Source of the DNA: DASYLJ01 sp036009625
Lineage (GTDB): Bacteria; Desulfobacterota; Binatia; DP-6
Assembly (NCBI GenBank): GCA_036009625.1
Contig: DASYLJ010000200.1
Coordinates: 1 to 64,000 of the forward strand
Reading direction: 5' to 3'
Length of the DNA: 64,000 nucleotides
In this document: positions 46,852-55,939 of the stretch, one piece after another
How the letters are laid out: each line of letters starts with the position of its first letter
Position numbering within the stretch: the first letter of the stretch is position 1
Notes under the pieces: model-generated
The model's input: the letters and a program-made list of their open reading frames with translations, nothing else
What the model was told of the DNA's origin: nothing
Databases searched by the model: none
Program-made: the position numbers and the translations under genes

Positions 46852-49089
46852 TCACGAGTGCTCCGGCCGCGAGACCGTCTTCTGGCTCGCGAAAAACTCG
46901 CGCGGATTCTCGACGCGGATGGCGGCGCCGTGGGGACAGGCGACGACGCAGCTCGGATCCTGGTTCGCGTCGAGATTCTTGCAGAGGTCACAGGCCGTCG
47001 CCTTCACGTGCGTCGCCGCCTTGCGACGACCGGCGTGGGTTCCGGAATCGGTGACGTCGAACTCGTGCATGGTGATGTTGCCGTACGGGCAGTTCTCGGC
47101 ACACACCGCACATCCGATGCACCAATCCTCGATCTGGATCTCCAGCGTGTCCCGGCGACGAATCGACCCGACCGGGCACCCCAGCATGCAGAGGGGATCG
47201 CGGCACTGCCGGCACGAGGTCGCGACGAGGTAGTTGTCATAGCGTAGGCCTTCGCGAATGAGCCGGCTGGCACCGTCGTGTGCGGTCGCACATGCCTGCA
47301 CGCAAAGGTCACAGCGCGTACAGCGATCGAGGTCGAGGACGAGCAGGTTCTGCGCCTGCATGAGTCCCTGATCGAGGAACTCGCCGAGGTCCATGCTGGC
47401 CGTGAGCGCGCCATGCTCTGCATTCTGCCGGTCGCGGCGATCGGCTTCCGCCCGGAAGGCCTCGCCGACATCTGCGAACCGGTCGAGCATCAGACGGAAT
47501 TCGTCCGCCGGGATGCGAACGACGTCGACATGGTCGACCGCGGTACACGTCGCCATCCGCGGCGCCCCCGACATGACACCGATCTCCCCGAAGAAGCCGC
47601 CACGTCCGTGGTAGTTGAGCACCAATTCACCGCCAGGGAATCGCTGCGACACCTTCACGAAGCCCAGCCTGACCAGATAGAAGCCGTCGGACGGGTCCCC
47701 CTGGGCACAGATCACCTGACCCGGCTCGAAGCTCTGCAGCACGACGCGCTCGCGCAGCCGATCGACGAAGTCGGACGGAAGATCGGCGAGAAACGGGATG
47801 CTGCGCAGATGCGTCTCGAGCGTGCGCTCGCGATAGCGCGCGTCGACCTGCGCCGCGAACGCCTTCGATCGCCGCAGAATCTGCAACACCGGACGGAGGA
47901 TCTCGAGCACCACGGTCGGCTCGATCGCCTTCACGGTGGCCGACCGCGGGTAGAAGCTCAGGCAGGTCATCTCGCCGAACAGCTCTCCCGCCCCGAGGGT
48001 CGCAACGGGCCGAGCGCGCGACAGGTCCACTGGTGCGTCGATCGGGATCGTGAGCCCAGGTGCCGGATCACGGTCGGCATCGGCATCGGACGTGAGCAGG
48101 CTCTTCATCTTGCGCGCGAAGCGCGCGAAAGGGCCGGCGTCGTTGCGCACGCGCGAGATCGGGGCCGTGATGCTGACCTCGACCGCGCCGCTCATGACGT
48201 AGAAGGCCGTCGAGCCGAAGTCGCCCTCGGTGCAGATGACCTCGCCTGCGGCGAAGTTCCTTTGCACGACGGCCCCGTCGTTGCGCCCGATGTCGCCGAG
48301 GGTCTTCTCCAGGAAGCGCGGGGCTATGCCCTCGAAGAGCGGTGCACCACCATCGGGGCCCCGAAGTCCAACGAGGATGGAGGCGGGCACCGGCTGGCCC
48401 GGGATGAGGGCATCGCCGAAGCCCTTGTTCATCAACGCACCGGTGGGGCACGACACCAAGCATTCCCCGCACGACACGCACGTCGAATCCCCCATGGGGC
48501 GGCCCGCGTCGAACGTGATGGCGGAATGGAATCCTTTGCCGGTGCGCCCGATGACATCGTTGTGCGCGATGTCGTTGCACGCCCGAACGCATCGGTCGCA
48601 CATGATGCACGCGGCGTGGTCGACGGCGATGTGGGTATGGGAGTCGTCGGTCGCGGTCCAGCCCGGGATCGGCGGTGGATGCGCGCCGCTCGTGGGGAAT
48701 CGATCCGCCCGTGCCCCCACCTCGATGGCGCGGCTTTCGAGCTCACAGTCCTGGCTCTCGCGCTGGCGTGCGCACGGCGACGGATGGTCGGCGAGCAGCA
48801 GCTCGACGAGCGTACGACGTGCCGTGGCGATCTTCTCGCTGTTGGTCGTGACCACCATCCCAGCCTCGACCGGTCGTGCACAGGCGGCAGCCATCGCCCG
48901 TTCTGGCGGCCGATCTCCGATGCGCACCTCGACGCAGCAGACGCGGCACACGCCCGCCGGTGCCTGGGGGGGCAGATGGCACACGGTCGGGATGGTCACA
49001 CCGATCCGCTGCGCAGCCTCGAAGATCGTGGTGCCTGGCGCCACGCGCACGTCCTGGCCGTCGATCACCGCGTCTATCAGCTCGCTCAC
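46852..49089 (-). CDS. Multi-cluster iron-sulphur protein with two cyclic-nucleotide-binding domains
   Basis: This is a 745-residue protein with a rare domain order. A 2Fe-2S domain (C37, C48, C51, C70) leads to a NuoG-like His/Cys site with only H102, C106 and C115. Two 4Fe-4S sites follow (C161/164/167/171 and C204/207/210/214). CNB 1 (about 270-410; E373, R382) and CNB 2 (about 430-550; E502, R511) both keep the phosphate-binding Glu and Arg. The C-terminus (about 575-735) is a four-cluster ferredoxin of the DmsB/HybA type, with CTRCDLC and CIGCAVCAENC. It probably relays electrons from NuoEF to the membrane cytochrome, gated by cyclic nucleotide; the gating is inferred. The GTG start overlaps the NuoEF stop (GTGA). 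Confidence 0.85.
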   Translation of the reverse strand: MSELIDAVIDGQDVRVAPGTTIFEAAQRIGVTIPTVCHLPPQAPAGVCRVCCVEVRIGDRPPERAMAAACARPVEAGMVVTTNSEKIATARRTLVELLLADHPSPCARQRESQDCELESRAIEVGARADRFPTSGAHPPPIPGWTATDDSHTHIAVDHAACIMCDRCVRACNDIAHNDVIGRTGKGFHSAITFDAGRPMGDSTCVSCGECLVSCPTGALMNKGFGDALIPGQPVPASILVGLRGPDGGAPLFEGIAPRFLEKTLGDIGRNDGAVVQRNFAAGEVICTEGDFGSTAFYVMSGAVEVSITAPISRVRNDAGPFARFARKMKSLLTSDADADRDPAPGLTIPIDAPVDLSRARPVATLGAGELFGEMTCLSFYPRSATVKAIEPTVVLEILRPVLQILRRSKAFAAQVDARYRERTLETHLRSIPFLADLPSDFVDRLRERVVLQSFEPGQVICAQGDPSDGFYLVRLGFVKVSQRFPGGELVLNYHGRGGFFGEIGVMSGAPRMATCTAVDHVDVVRIPADEFRLMLDRFADVGEAFRAEADRRDRQNAEHGALTASMDLGEFLDQGLMQAQNLLVLDLDRCTRCDLCVQACATAHDGASRLIREGLRYDNYLVATSCRQCRDPLCMLGCPVGSIRRRDTLEIQIEDWCIGCAVCAENCPYGNITMHEFDVTDSGTHAGRRKAATHVKATACDLCKNLDANQDPSCVVACPHGAAIRVENPREFFASQKTVSRPEHS

Positions 49090-50792
49090 CCGTTCGCTCC
49101 CGTCATGGTGCACGTGCCACTCGGGCAGCGCCGGTCGCGCACGTGCGCCGCCACCTCGTCCGGAAAATGGGCCAGGACCGAGGCGATGGGTGCAGGCACC
49201 ACCTGCCCCAATCCGCAAATGGACGTCTGCCGCAACGTGAGTGCGAGATCGTCCAGGGTGCCGAGCCGCGCACCATCGCCCTGCCCGCGGGTCACGTCCT
49301 CGAGGATGTGCACGAGCTTCTCCGACCCAACGCGACAGGGCCAACATTTGCCGCACGACTCGCGCGCGAAGAAGCGCGCGACGTTCAGCGCGAGGTCGAC
49401 CATGCATCGCCCCTCGGCGACTGCCACGACGGCACTCGAGCCGACCATCGACCCGGCCTTCGCCAGCGCGCCCCACTCCATCGGTGTGTCCACCAGGCGG
49501 GCCGGAAGGAATCCAGACGATGCCCCGGACGGCACGATCGCCTTCAAGACGCGGCCGCCGGACATGCCACCCGCAGGCCCGTCGATGAGCTCGCGGAAGG
49601 TGGTTCCGAAGGGCACTTCGTACACGCCGGGACGCTCGACGTCGCCGCTGATACCCACGAACTTGAATCCCGCCGCGCCCGCACGCCCCTTGCCGACGTA
49701 CCACTCCGATCCGTGCGCGAGGATGGCCGGGACGTGGGCCAGCGTCTCGACGTTGTTGATGACGGTAGGCTTTCCGTGGAGGCCCACGAACACCGGCAGC
49801 GGCGGCTTGAGGCGTGGCTGCGCGCGCCGGCCCTCCAGTGCCTCGAGCAGTGCCGTCTCCTCACCGCAGATGTAGCCGCCCGGGCTCACGAAGACCTCGA
49901 GGTCGAACACCTGGCGGGATCCCGCCACCGACGCACCCAACACACCCTCGATGTAGGCGTCGGCGATCGCCTGGCGCAGGATGACCGTCTCGGGGGCGTA
50001 CTCGTGCCGGATGTAGACGATGCCGCGCCGCGCCCCGGTGACGAGGCCGGCGATGGCCATGCCCTCGACGAGAAGATGCGGTGCCGTCGTCAGGATGCCG
50101 CGGTCTTTGATGGTTCCGGGCTCGCTCTCGTCGGCGTTGCAGACGATGTACTTCTCGTCGGCGACCGCATTCCGAACCGCCTCCCACTTGACTGCGGCGG
50201 GGAAACCCGCGCCCCCCATGCCACGCAGCTGCGCCGCCTTGAGCGTGGCGAGCACGGAGGCCGCATCGCCCGACACCGCCAACCGACGGAGCGCCGCATA
50301 CCGCGGCGTGCCCGAGGGATAGGGATCGGCATGCGCGGCCGCGACGGGCACCGGCGCCACTGGCACCGGCAGAGCCGTTCCGGTCCGTAGCGCCCCCACC
50401 AACCGATCCCGACCGTCCCGATCGAGGCGCCAGTACGAGACGTCGTCGACGCTCACCGCGGGCGCGCCATCGCAGCGTCCGAGGCACGACACCGGCATCA
50501 CTGCGATCTCGCCGGCCGGGAGCGTCCCGGCGAGCGTCGCGAGATCATCCAGGAACGTCGCCCCGCCGCGTAGCCGACAGGAGAGGTCGACGCAGACCCG
50601 CACCTCATGTCGCGCCGGTGCCTCGACGCGAAAGTGGGGGAAGAACGTCGCGACTCCGTGCACGTGGTGCAGCGGCACGGCAAGCTCGGCCGCCACCCGA
50701 CGCATGGCGTCCTGGGTGAGGTACCCCCCGTTCCGATGCTGTGCCGCCTCGAGCGCCTCCGCGATCTCCGGCCGATCGAGCTGGTTGGTCAT
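49086..50792 (-). CDS. NuoE-NuoF fusion, NAD(P)H-oxidising diaphorase subunit
   Basis: This is a 568-residue flavoprotein. The NuoE part (1-120) has the thioredoxin-like 2Fe-2S site C67, C72, C103, C107. The NuoF part begins near 165 with the nucleotide/FMN-binding RGMGGAGFPAAVKW and CNADESEPGTIKDR, then GGYICGEETALLEALEG. It ends in the 4Fe-4S site ESCGKCWPCRVG...SICGLGQ. This is the HoxF/NuoEF diaphorase module used by hydrogenases, formate dehydrogenases and confurcating enzymes. Here no hydrogenase or dehydrogenase catalytic subunit is nearby, so its partners should be the iron-sulphur protein downstream and the cytochromes. It overlaps that gene by four bases. Confidence 0.9.
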   Translation of the reverse strand: MTNQLDRPEIAEALEAAQHRNGGYLTQDAMRRVAAELAVPLHHVHGVATFFPHFRVEAPARHEVRVCVDLSCRLRGGATFLDDLATLAGTLPAGEIAVMPVSCLGRCDGAPAVSVDDVSYWRLDRDGRDRLVGALRTGTALPVPVAPVPVAAAHADPYPSGTPRYAALRRLAVSGDAASVLATLKAAQLRGMGGAGFPAAVKWEAVRNAVADEKYIVCNADESEPGTIKDRGILTTAPHLLVEGMAIAGLVTGARRGIVYIRHEYAPETVILRQAIADAYIEGVLGASVAGSRQVFDLEVFVSPGGYICGEETALLEALEGRRAQPRLKPPLPVFVGLHGKPTVINNVETLAHVPAILAHGSEWYVGKGRAGAAGFKFVGISGDVERPGVYEVPFGTTFRELIDGPAGGMSGGRVLKAIVPSGASSGFLPARLVDTPMEWGALAKAGSMVGSSAVVAVAEGRCMVDLALNVARFFARESCGKCWPCRVGSEKLVHILEDVTRGQGDGARLGTLDDLALTLRQTSICGLGQVVPAPIASVLAHFPDEVAAHVRDRRCPSGTCTMTGANG

Positions 50793-50846
50793 GGGCGTGC
50801 CGGAGATCGTCTTAGTCGAGCGTCACTCTAGGATGCAAGGTAAAGC

Positions 50847-52271
50847 TCATCGTCCCCCAGCAAGGGGAGCGATCTTCAACGTTCCGTCCATGGCGACGGC
50901 CGTCACCGCGCCATGGTAGGTGTGGCACTCGGCGCAGGCGTCGGCGGCTCCCTCGGGATGGTGGCACTTCGCGCAGACCTCGCGACGCGGTATCAACACG
51001 TCCGTCTCGGATTCGCTCGTCCGCGCGGCGTGACACTCGGTGCACGAGAGCAACCGGTGCGTGCCGTGATCGAAACGACTCTGTGGCAACCAGCGTACGG
51101 GCACGCGGGTCGGCGCCAGCACCGGGAGGCCGTCGGGGCCGTCGTCGAGCGTGTGGCAGAGGCGACACCGCTTCGGCTCGCGGAACAATTCCTTTTCCGC
51201 GGCGGCCACATGGGCGTTGACCCACGCCGTCTCGGCGCTTCGTGTCCTCGCACCCTCGCCGACCGGCCGCCGCAGCGGCGGCCCGGCCAGCTCGGTCGGA
51301 TGCTCGACGATCCAGCGCTCGTAGAGTCCGCGGAGAAAGGCGCGAATCACCACCGGTCGGTCGTGCGGCGCAAGCAGGTCCGGGAACCGGGGATCGGCGA
51401 AGTTGTGCGGATGGCAGGCGGCACACTGCTGTGCGTACCGCACGGGCGCCATGTACGTCACCTCCTCCGCCGGAGCCAGCTCGCCGACGGTGACCGGCGT
51501 CCAGCCCGGCGCCTGGGTACCGAACTCCCAGCGCACCGGGGTCATGGATCCCGCGTGACAGTCGCCGCACACCATCTGGACTTTGCCTTGGGCGTCGTTT
51601 CTCGGATGCCCCGCCGGGGGGCCGCCGATGGGATTCAAGTGCTTGGCGTGGTTGAATCGCAGGCCGGTCGGGTCGCGTGGCGGTGGGACGGCGTCGAGCC
51701 GCACACGGTGCGGGGCGTCGGGCGTGCCGATCCAGACGGCGAACTCGGGATGATGGGCGAAGTCGTCGATACGGAGCCCAGCCTGGCCGACCAGTGTCGT
51801 CGTGCCTCGCATGTGATCGGGCAGATCGGCGTGGCATCCGGTACACCGTGGGACCTTGACCGCATCCAGGTGGGCCATCCCCTGGTGCTCCACGTGGCAC
51901 TGCGCACACTCGGGCGTGCCGATCTCACTCGCATGGTGGTCGGGAACCCTGTGACACGTCTCGCATGCACCCTCGGTCGCACCGAGCCAGTGCAGACGAG
52001 CCGCCGCGGTCGAAGGCACCGCTGTCTGGCCCACCTTCGCGGTGTGGCACTCCTCGCATCGCGTCTCCAGCATGGCGTGGGCCATGGAAAGCGATCCGGG
52101 TGAGGCCGCAGGAGGGTGCGGCTCGCGAAGCACCCGCACGCTCCATGCTCCGGTCGCCACGACGGCGAGCAACGTGAGCCAGACGCGCATCCGACGAATG
52201 GGATGCGAGCGCAGGTAGTATCCGCGTTCGATGCGCTGCGCACGGAGCTTGGCTTTTCGGAGTCGGGCCAC
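50847..52271 (-). CDS. Decahaem c-type cytochrome with N-terminal anchor
   Basis: This is a 474-residue protein with ten CxxCH motifs (CEECH, CETCH, CAQCH, CTGCH, CGDCH, CAACH, CRLCH, CTECH, CAKCH, CAECH). A basic N-terminus and one uncleaved-looking membrane helix (about 27-46) place the haem domain in the periplasm. Many free His residues could serve as sixth ligands. The motif spread suggests a nanowire-like haem chain, not a single active site. The start is GTG, preceded by a clear promoter-like element. It is the first gene of the redox operon. It could carry electrons from the b-type cytochrome to soluble cytochromes or outside the cell. Confidence 0.9.
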   Translation of the reverse strand: MARLRKAKLRAQRIERGYYLRSHPIRRMRVWLTLLAVVATGAWSVRVLREPHPPAASPGSLSMAHAMLETRCEECHTAKVGQTAVPSTAAARLHWLGATEGACETCHRVPDHHASEIGTPECAQCHVEHQGMAHLDAVKVPRCTGCHADLPDHMRGTTTLVGQAGLRIDDFAHHPEFAVWIGTPDAPHRVRLDAVPPPRDPTGLRFNHAKHLNPIGGPPAGHPRNDAQGKVQMVCGDCHAGSMTPVRWEFGTQAPGWTPVTVGELAPAEEVTYMAPVRYAQQCAACHPHNFADPRFPDLLAPHDRPVVIRAFLRGLYERWIVEHPTELAGPPLRRPVGEGARTRSAETAWVNAHVAAAEKELFREPKRCRLCHTLDDGPDGLPVLAPTRVPVRWLPQSRFDHGTHRLLSCTECHAARTSESETDVLIPRREVCAKCHHPEGAADACAECHTYHGAVTAVAMDGTLKIAPLAGGR

Positions 52272-52285
52272 GCGGATCGGTGTGC

Positions 52286-52314
52286 CGTATAGAACGATGC
52301 GGAGGTGCCATCAA
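52286..52314 (-). promoter_or_regulatory. Candidate promoter of the redox operon
   Basis: On the minus strand, TTGATG is followed after exactly 17 bases by TATACG, both four-of-six matches to sigma70. The -10 box ends 14 bases before the GTG at 52271, leaving a leader of only about seven bases. It lies in the 143-bp gap after the cyclase gene, so the operon can be read separately from it. Confidence 0.55.
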
Positions 52315-52414
52315 GTCGTGATGGGCGAACCCCTTAAAGCGAATCTAGCACAGTTGGATACTGGAACGGCACGTCGCACGCCGGTACGGTCGACGACCGA
52401 GGGGTTTCCTTCCC

Positions 52415-55400
52415 TCACGCAGCCCGACGAACGACATCCAGCTGCGCCAGGTCCGCCGTCAGATCCAGCGCCTCGAAGCCCGCCCGCGCCCGTTCGAGAA
52501 ATTCCGTCGCGCTGATTCCACCGAGCTCGCGTACGGGACTATCCGGCTCGAGCAGACGCCGGCCGATCTCCATGAACGTCCGCGCGAGCTCTGGGCGAGC
52601 ACCCAAGCTCTCGCCCTCGGCCATGCTTTCCTGCCAGTGCTTCATCGCCCGACCATGACGCCCGAGGAGCCACTCGAGACGGCCGGCGAGGCGCAGAACG
52701 GGCGTCCGCTCTCGAGCGATCGCGCGCGAGCAGCGCACGGCGGCGCGACAGCTCGTCCTCGCGGCGCGGGCCAGGGACGCACGCGCGGACTCGTCCACGG
52801 TCAGCTCGAGCCCCGTCACGTCGAACAAGGCACGACTCGCGAGGTAGGTCCCACGAAAGTACGGCGGCACGATCGCGATACCGCCGAGCCGCGTGAGCAA
52901 CGCCTCGGCGGCCTCGAGCGCGCCGGCCGCCGCGGCACGATCCCCCATCAGGATGTGGATCCGGGTGCGCGTGCCGAGCGCCAGAAGGTTGTGATTGTCC
53001 TCTTGGCGTCCCTGGTGGTAGCGGTCGAGCGCAGCCAGCGCCTCCGGCAGCCGTCGTTGCTCGAGGCATTGGTACGCCTCCATGTACAGCCGGTTCGAGA
53101 CGGCGAACTCGTAGCCGTACTCCCCGGACATGCGGGACAGTACCTCGAAATCGGCTTGCGCGCGGTCGAACGCGCCCTGCACGATCGACTGCTCGCAGTG
53201 CATGCCGAGGTACGTGTTCACGTCCCACATCTGACCGTACCGAACGGCCTGGTCGACGAGCTCGGGGGCAATGGCCCACTCCGCCCGCCAGTCCCCCGAA
53301 AAGTAGTCCACCAGGAAGCGGTACGACTGAAACACGAACTGGTCGCGCACGCTGCCGTCACGCACCAGCGACTCTGCGATCGGCAGAAACCATCGGCCGA
53401 TGCGAAACGAAAGCCCCGAGAACGCGAAGAGCGCCGCGCCGCCGGCATACATGCCACAGGCTTCGTCGACCTCGCCCGGGTTCGTGCCGGTGAGCAACCG
53501 AAGCGTCCGCACCGAATCGCAGAAGCCCCGGGTCGTGTCGCTCGTGGTCTGGGCGCGATTGCAGTTGTACCGAATCTGGAGCGACTCGACCTTCGCCGCG
53601 TTCGTCCGACCCACGGGCGGCCGCCCGCCGCAACGCCAGACACGCCAGAGCAGGACGGCGAGATCACGTGCCGTGCGACGGTAGAGCGATCCACGACCGC
53701 TCGGCAGCGGGTCGCCCAGATGCAGAAGCGCGCTGTCGAAGTGATGGATGCACTCAAGCAGCTGGCCGCGGTTCAACAGGGCGAGGCCGATGTTCTTTTC
53801 GAGCAGCGCCTTGCGCGCGGGATCGCCCTTCTCGCCATGAATCTCCATGTAGAGACGTGACGCCTCGCGAAAGAAGTCGAGTGCTTCGGCCGACGCCGCC
53901 GAGCGCGCAGCCTCGTCGCCGGCCTTGAAGAGATATTCCTCGGCCTTCACGCGGTCTTTGGCGCGACTCCAGTGGTATGCGAGCATCGCATACGCCTCGT
54001 TGAGACGGTCGGCGAAGTGTTCTTCGATCGTCGCGGCCACCCGGCCATGCAGTTCACGACGCGTCCTGGTGTAGATCGATTCGTAGATCGCCTCCTGCGT
54101 GAGCGCGTGTGTGAACACGAACTCGCGCTCGGCGGACGTCGCACACTCTTCGAGCAGCTGCCGGCGTCGGAGCATGCGCAGGTCCCACTCGAGCGCGTTC
54201 TCGTCACGCCCAGCGACGGCGGCGATGATCCGGTAGGGGAACCGCCGGCCGATGACCGCGGCGACCTGCGCCACCTGCCGGGCCGACGGCGGCAGGCGAT
54301 CGACGCGAGTCATGATGATCTCCTGGATCGACCCGGGAATCTCCACGCTGTCGGCGCGCGATGTGAGTCGGAACGTGCCGTCGGTGTGCTCGACCACGCC
54401 CTCTTCGATCAGCGTGCGGACAACCTCCTCGACGTAGAATGGATTGCCCTCGCTCTTGCGGGCAATCTCCGCCCGCAGCCGGTACGGCATATCCGGTATC
54501 CGAAGCAGATTCTGGATGAGCTCGTCGCTCTGTTTGCTGCCCAGCGGCGTCAGCACGACGTCGAAGAGCGACGACCCGAGACGCGCCGGCAGCCCGTTCA
54601 GCAACCGCGACGTCGAGCCCCGGTGATCGGGCCGGTAGACGAGGATGAACAGGATGGGGTGCTCACCGATGAGACGGATCAGTCCGTCGAGCAGCTCGAT
54701 GGACGACGCGTCGGCCCAGTGCAGGTCCTCGAAGACCAGCACCAGGGGATGCGTCGCCGCGAGCCCTATGACCAGCTCACGAACACTCTTCGCGATCACT
54801 TTCTCGAGACCTTCGCCCGACATGCCCGCGAGCCTGTCGGCGTGGGTAGCGGGCAGGCGCATGCCCATGAGGGTCGCGACGAACGGCAACACCTCGGACG
54901 CGGCCGCGCCCAGGAGGGCATCCGTGGCATCCTCGAGCTTCTCGAACGATACCGCCTCGGTGTCGCTGTCCGTGATGCCGGCCCATTTGCGAAAGAGATG
55001 CACGAAGGGGTGGTAACCGGTCGTCGTGCCCACGGACATCGAGCGAGCCTCGAGCGTGAGCGCCGGTGCTCCTTCAGGGAGGCGAGCGACCTCGGCCAGG
55101 AGGCGCGACTTCCCCAGGCCCGCGTCGCCAAAGACACGCACCACCCCGCCGGCGCCGCCGGTCACTCGGGCGATCGCAGCACCCAGTGCCGCGAGCTCGA
55201 TCCGCCGGCCGACGAGCGGAGAGCTGATCAACCGATCGCTGCCGCGGAAATGCCGCTCGTCGACCGAGCGCAGCTCGAAGATCGGGAAGGGCCGCTCGAC
55301 GTTCTTGAGCGGGATCGGCTCGAGCGCATCGTACTCGAATTCGGACCGGGTATACCGCTGCGTGTCGCGCCCAACCCATATCTTCCCCGCCGGGCTGTTG

Positions 55401-55858
55401 TCCTTCAGCCGCGAGGCGAGGTTCACCACGTCGCCCGTCACGTCGAAGGTGCGCGTGGCCTTGCCGCCGACTTCCCCGATGTCGACGATGCCCGTGTTGA
55501 TGCCCGTGTGGATGTCGAGGAAGTCCGGGATGCTGCCGTTTCCCCGCACACGATAGATGCGCTTGCGCATCTCGATGGCGGCGTTCACCGCGGCTCGCGC
55601 GGTGTTCTCGATGGCGGTGGGCGCACCGAAGAGGACCATGATGCAGTCGCCGAGATACTTGAGGACGTGCCCGCCATAATGGTGAGCCGCGACCTCCAGC
55701 TCGGTGAAGCAGGCGTTCATGACGTCCCGGAGGTCTTCCGGATCCATCTTGCCGCCCATCTTCGTGAAGCCGGAGACGTCGGCGAAGAGGATCGTGGCGT
55801 GCCGGTACTCGCTCTGCAGCGGGGAGTTCAATCGGGCGAGAGTGTTACGAATGCGCAT
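52415..55858 (-). CDS. Adenylate cyclase with AAA (STAND-like) ATPase and TPR-rich C-terminus
   Basis: This is a 1147-residue protein. The class III cyclase domain (about 15-200) has metal aspartates D27 and D71, the adenine-selecting K67 and D139, and N146/R150 in GDVVNLASRL, so it should make cAMP. An ATPase of the AAA/STAND type follows (about 215-500), with Walker A GDAGLGKS at 244-251 and Walker B LVFEDLHWAD. The rest (about 600-1147) is helical and TPR-like. No membrane segment is seen. The ATG at 55858 is preferred over an upstream TTG. It lies directly upstream of the redox operon on the same strand. The ATPase/TPR part probably senses a protein or nucleotide partner. Confidence 0.9.
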   Translation of the reverse strand: MRIRNTLARLNSPLQSEYRHATILFADVSGFTKMGGKMDPEDLRDVMNACFTELEVAAHHYGGHVLKYLGDCIMVLFGAPTAIENTARAAVNAAIEMRKRIYRVRGNGSIPDFLDIHTGINTGIVDIGEVGGKATRTFDVTGDVVNLASRLKDNSPAGKIWVGRDTQRYTRSEFEYDALEPIPLKNVERPFPIFELRSVDERHFRGSDRLISSPLVGRRIELAALGAAIARVTGGAGGVVRVFGDAGLGKSRLLAEVARLPEGAPALTLEARSMSVGTTTGYHPFVHLFRKWAGITDSDTEAVSFEKLEDATDALLGAAASEVLPFVATLMGMRLPATHADRLAGMSGEGLEKVIAKSVRELVIGLAATHPLVLVFEDLHWADASSIELLDGLIRLIGEHPILFILVYRPDHRGSTSRLLNGLPARLGSSLFDVVLTPLGSKQSDELIQNLLRIPDMPYRLRAEIARKSEGNPFYVEEVVRTLIEEGVVEHTDGTFRLTSRADSVEIPGSIQEIIMTRVDRLPPSARQVAQVAAVIGRRFPYRIIAAVAGRDENALEWDLRMLRRRQLLEECATSAEREFVFTHALTQEAIYESIYTRTRRELHGRVAATIEEHFADRLNEAYAMLAYHWSRAKDRVKAEEYLFKAGDEAARSAASAEALDFFREASRLYMEIHGEKGDPARKALLEKNIGLALLNRGQLLECIHHFDSALLHLGDPLPSGRGSLYRRTARDLAVLLWRVWRCGGRPPVGRTNAAKVESLQIRYNCNRAQTTSDTTRGFCDSVRTLRLLTGTNPGEVDEACGMYAGGAALFAFSGLSFRIGRWFLPIAESLVRDGSVRDQFVFQSYRFLVDYFSGDWRAEWAIAPELVDQAVRYGQMWDVNTYLGMHCEQSIVQGAFDRAQADFEVLSRMSGEYGYEFAVSNRLYMEAYQCLEQRRLPEALAALDRYHQGRQEDNHNLLALGTRTRIHILMGDRAAAAGALEAAEALLTRLGGIAIVPPYFRGTYLASRALFDVTGLELTVDESARASLARAARTSCRAAVRCSRAIARERTPVLRLAGRLEWLLGRHGRAMKHWQESMAEGESLGARPELARTFMEIGRRLLEPDSPVRELGGISATEFLERARAGFEALDLTADLAQLDVVRRAA

Positions 55859-55939
55859 GGTTCGGGTCAAGGATTTCCCGCTATCGGCTTGGGCCTTTGA
55901 CTTTCTGGCCCGGTTGATGCGACTCCGGCGGCGCCCGCG

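Noticed and set aside
46848..46991. Upstream extension of the b-type cytochrome gene
   Set aside because: It lies inside the conserved end of the iron-sulphur protein gene in another frame; the ATG at 46847 fits better.
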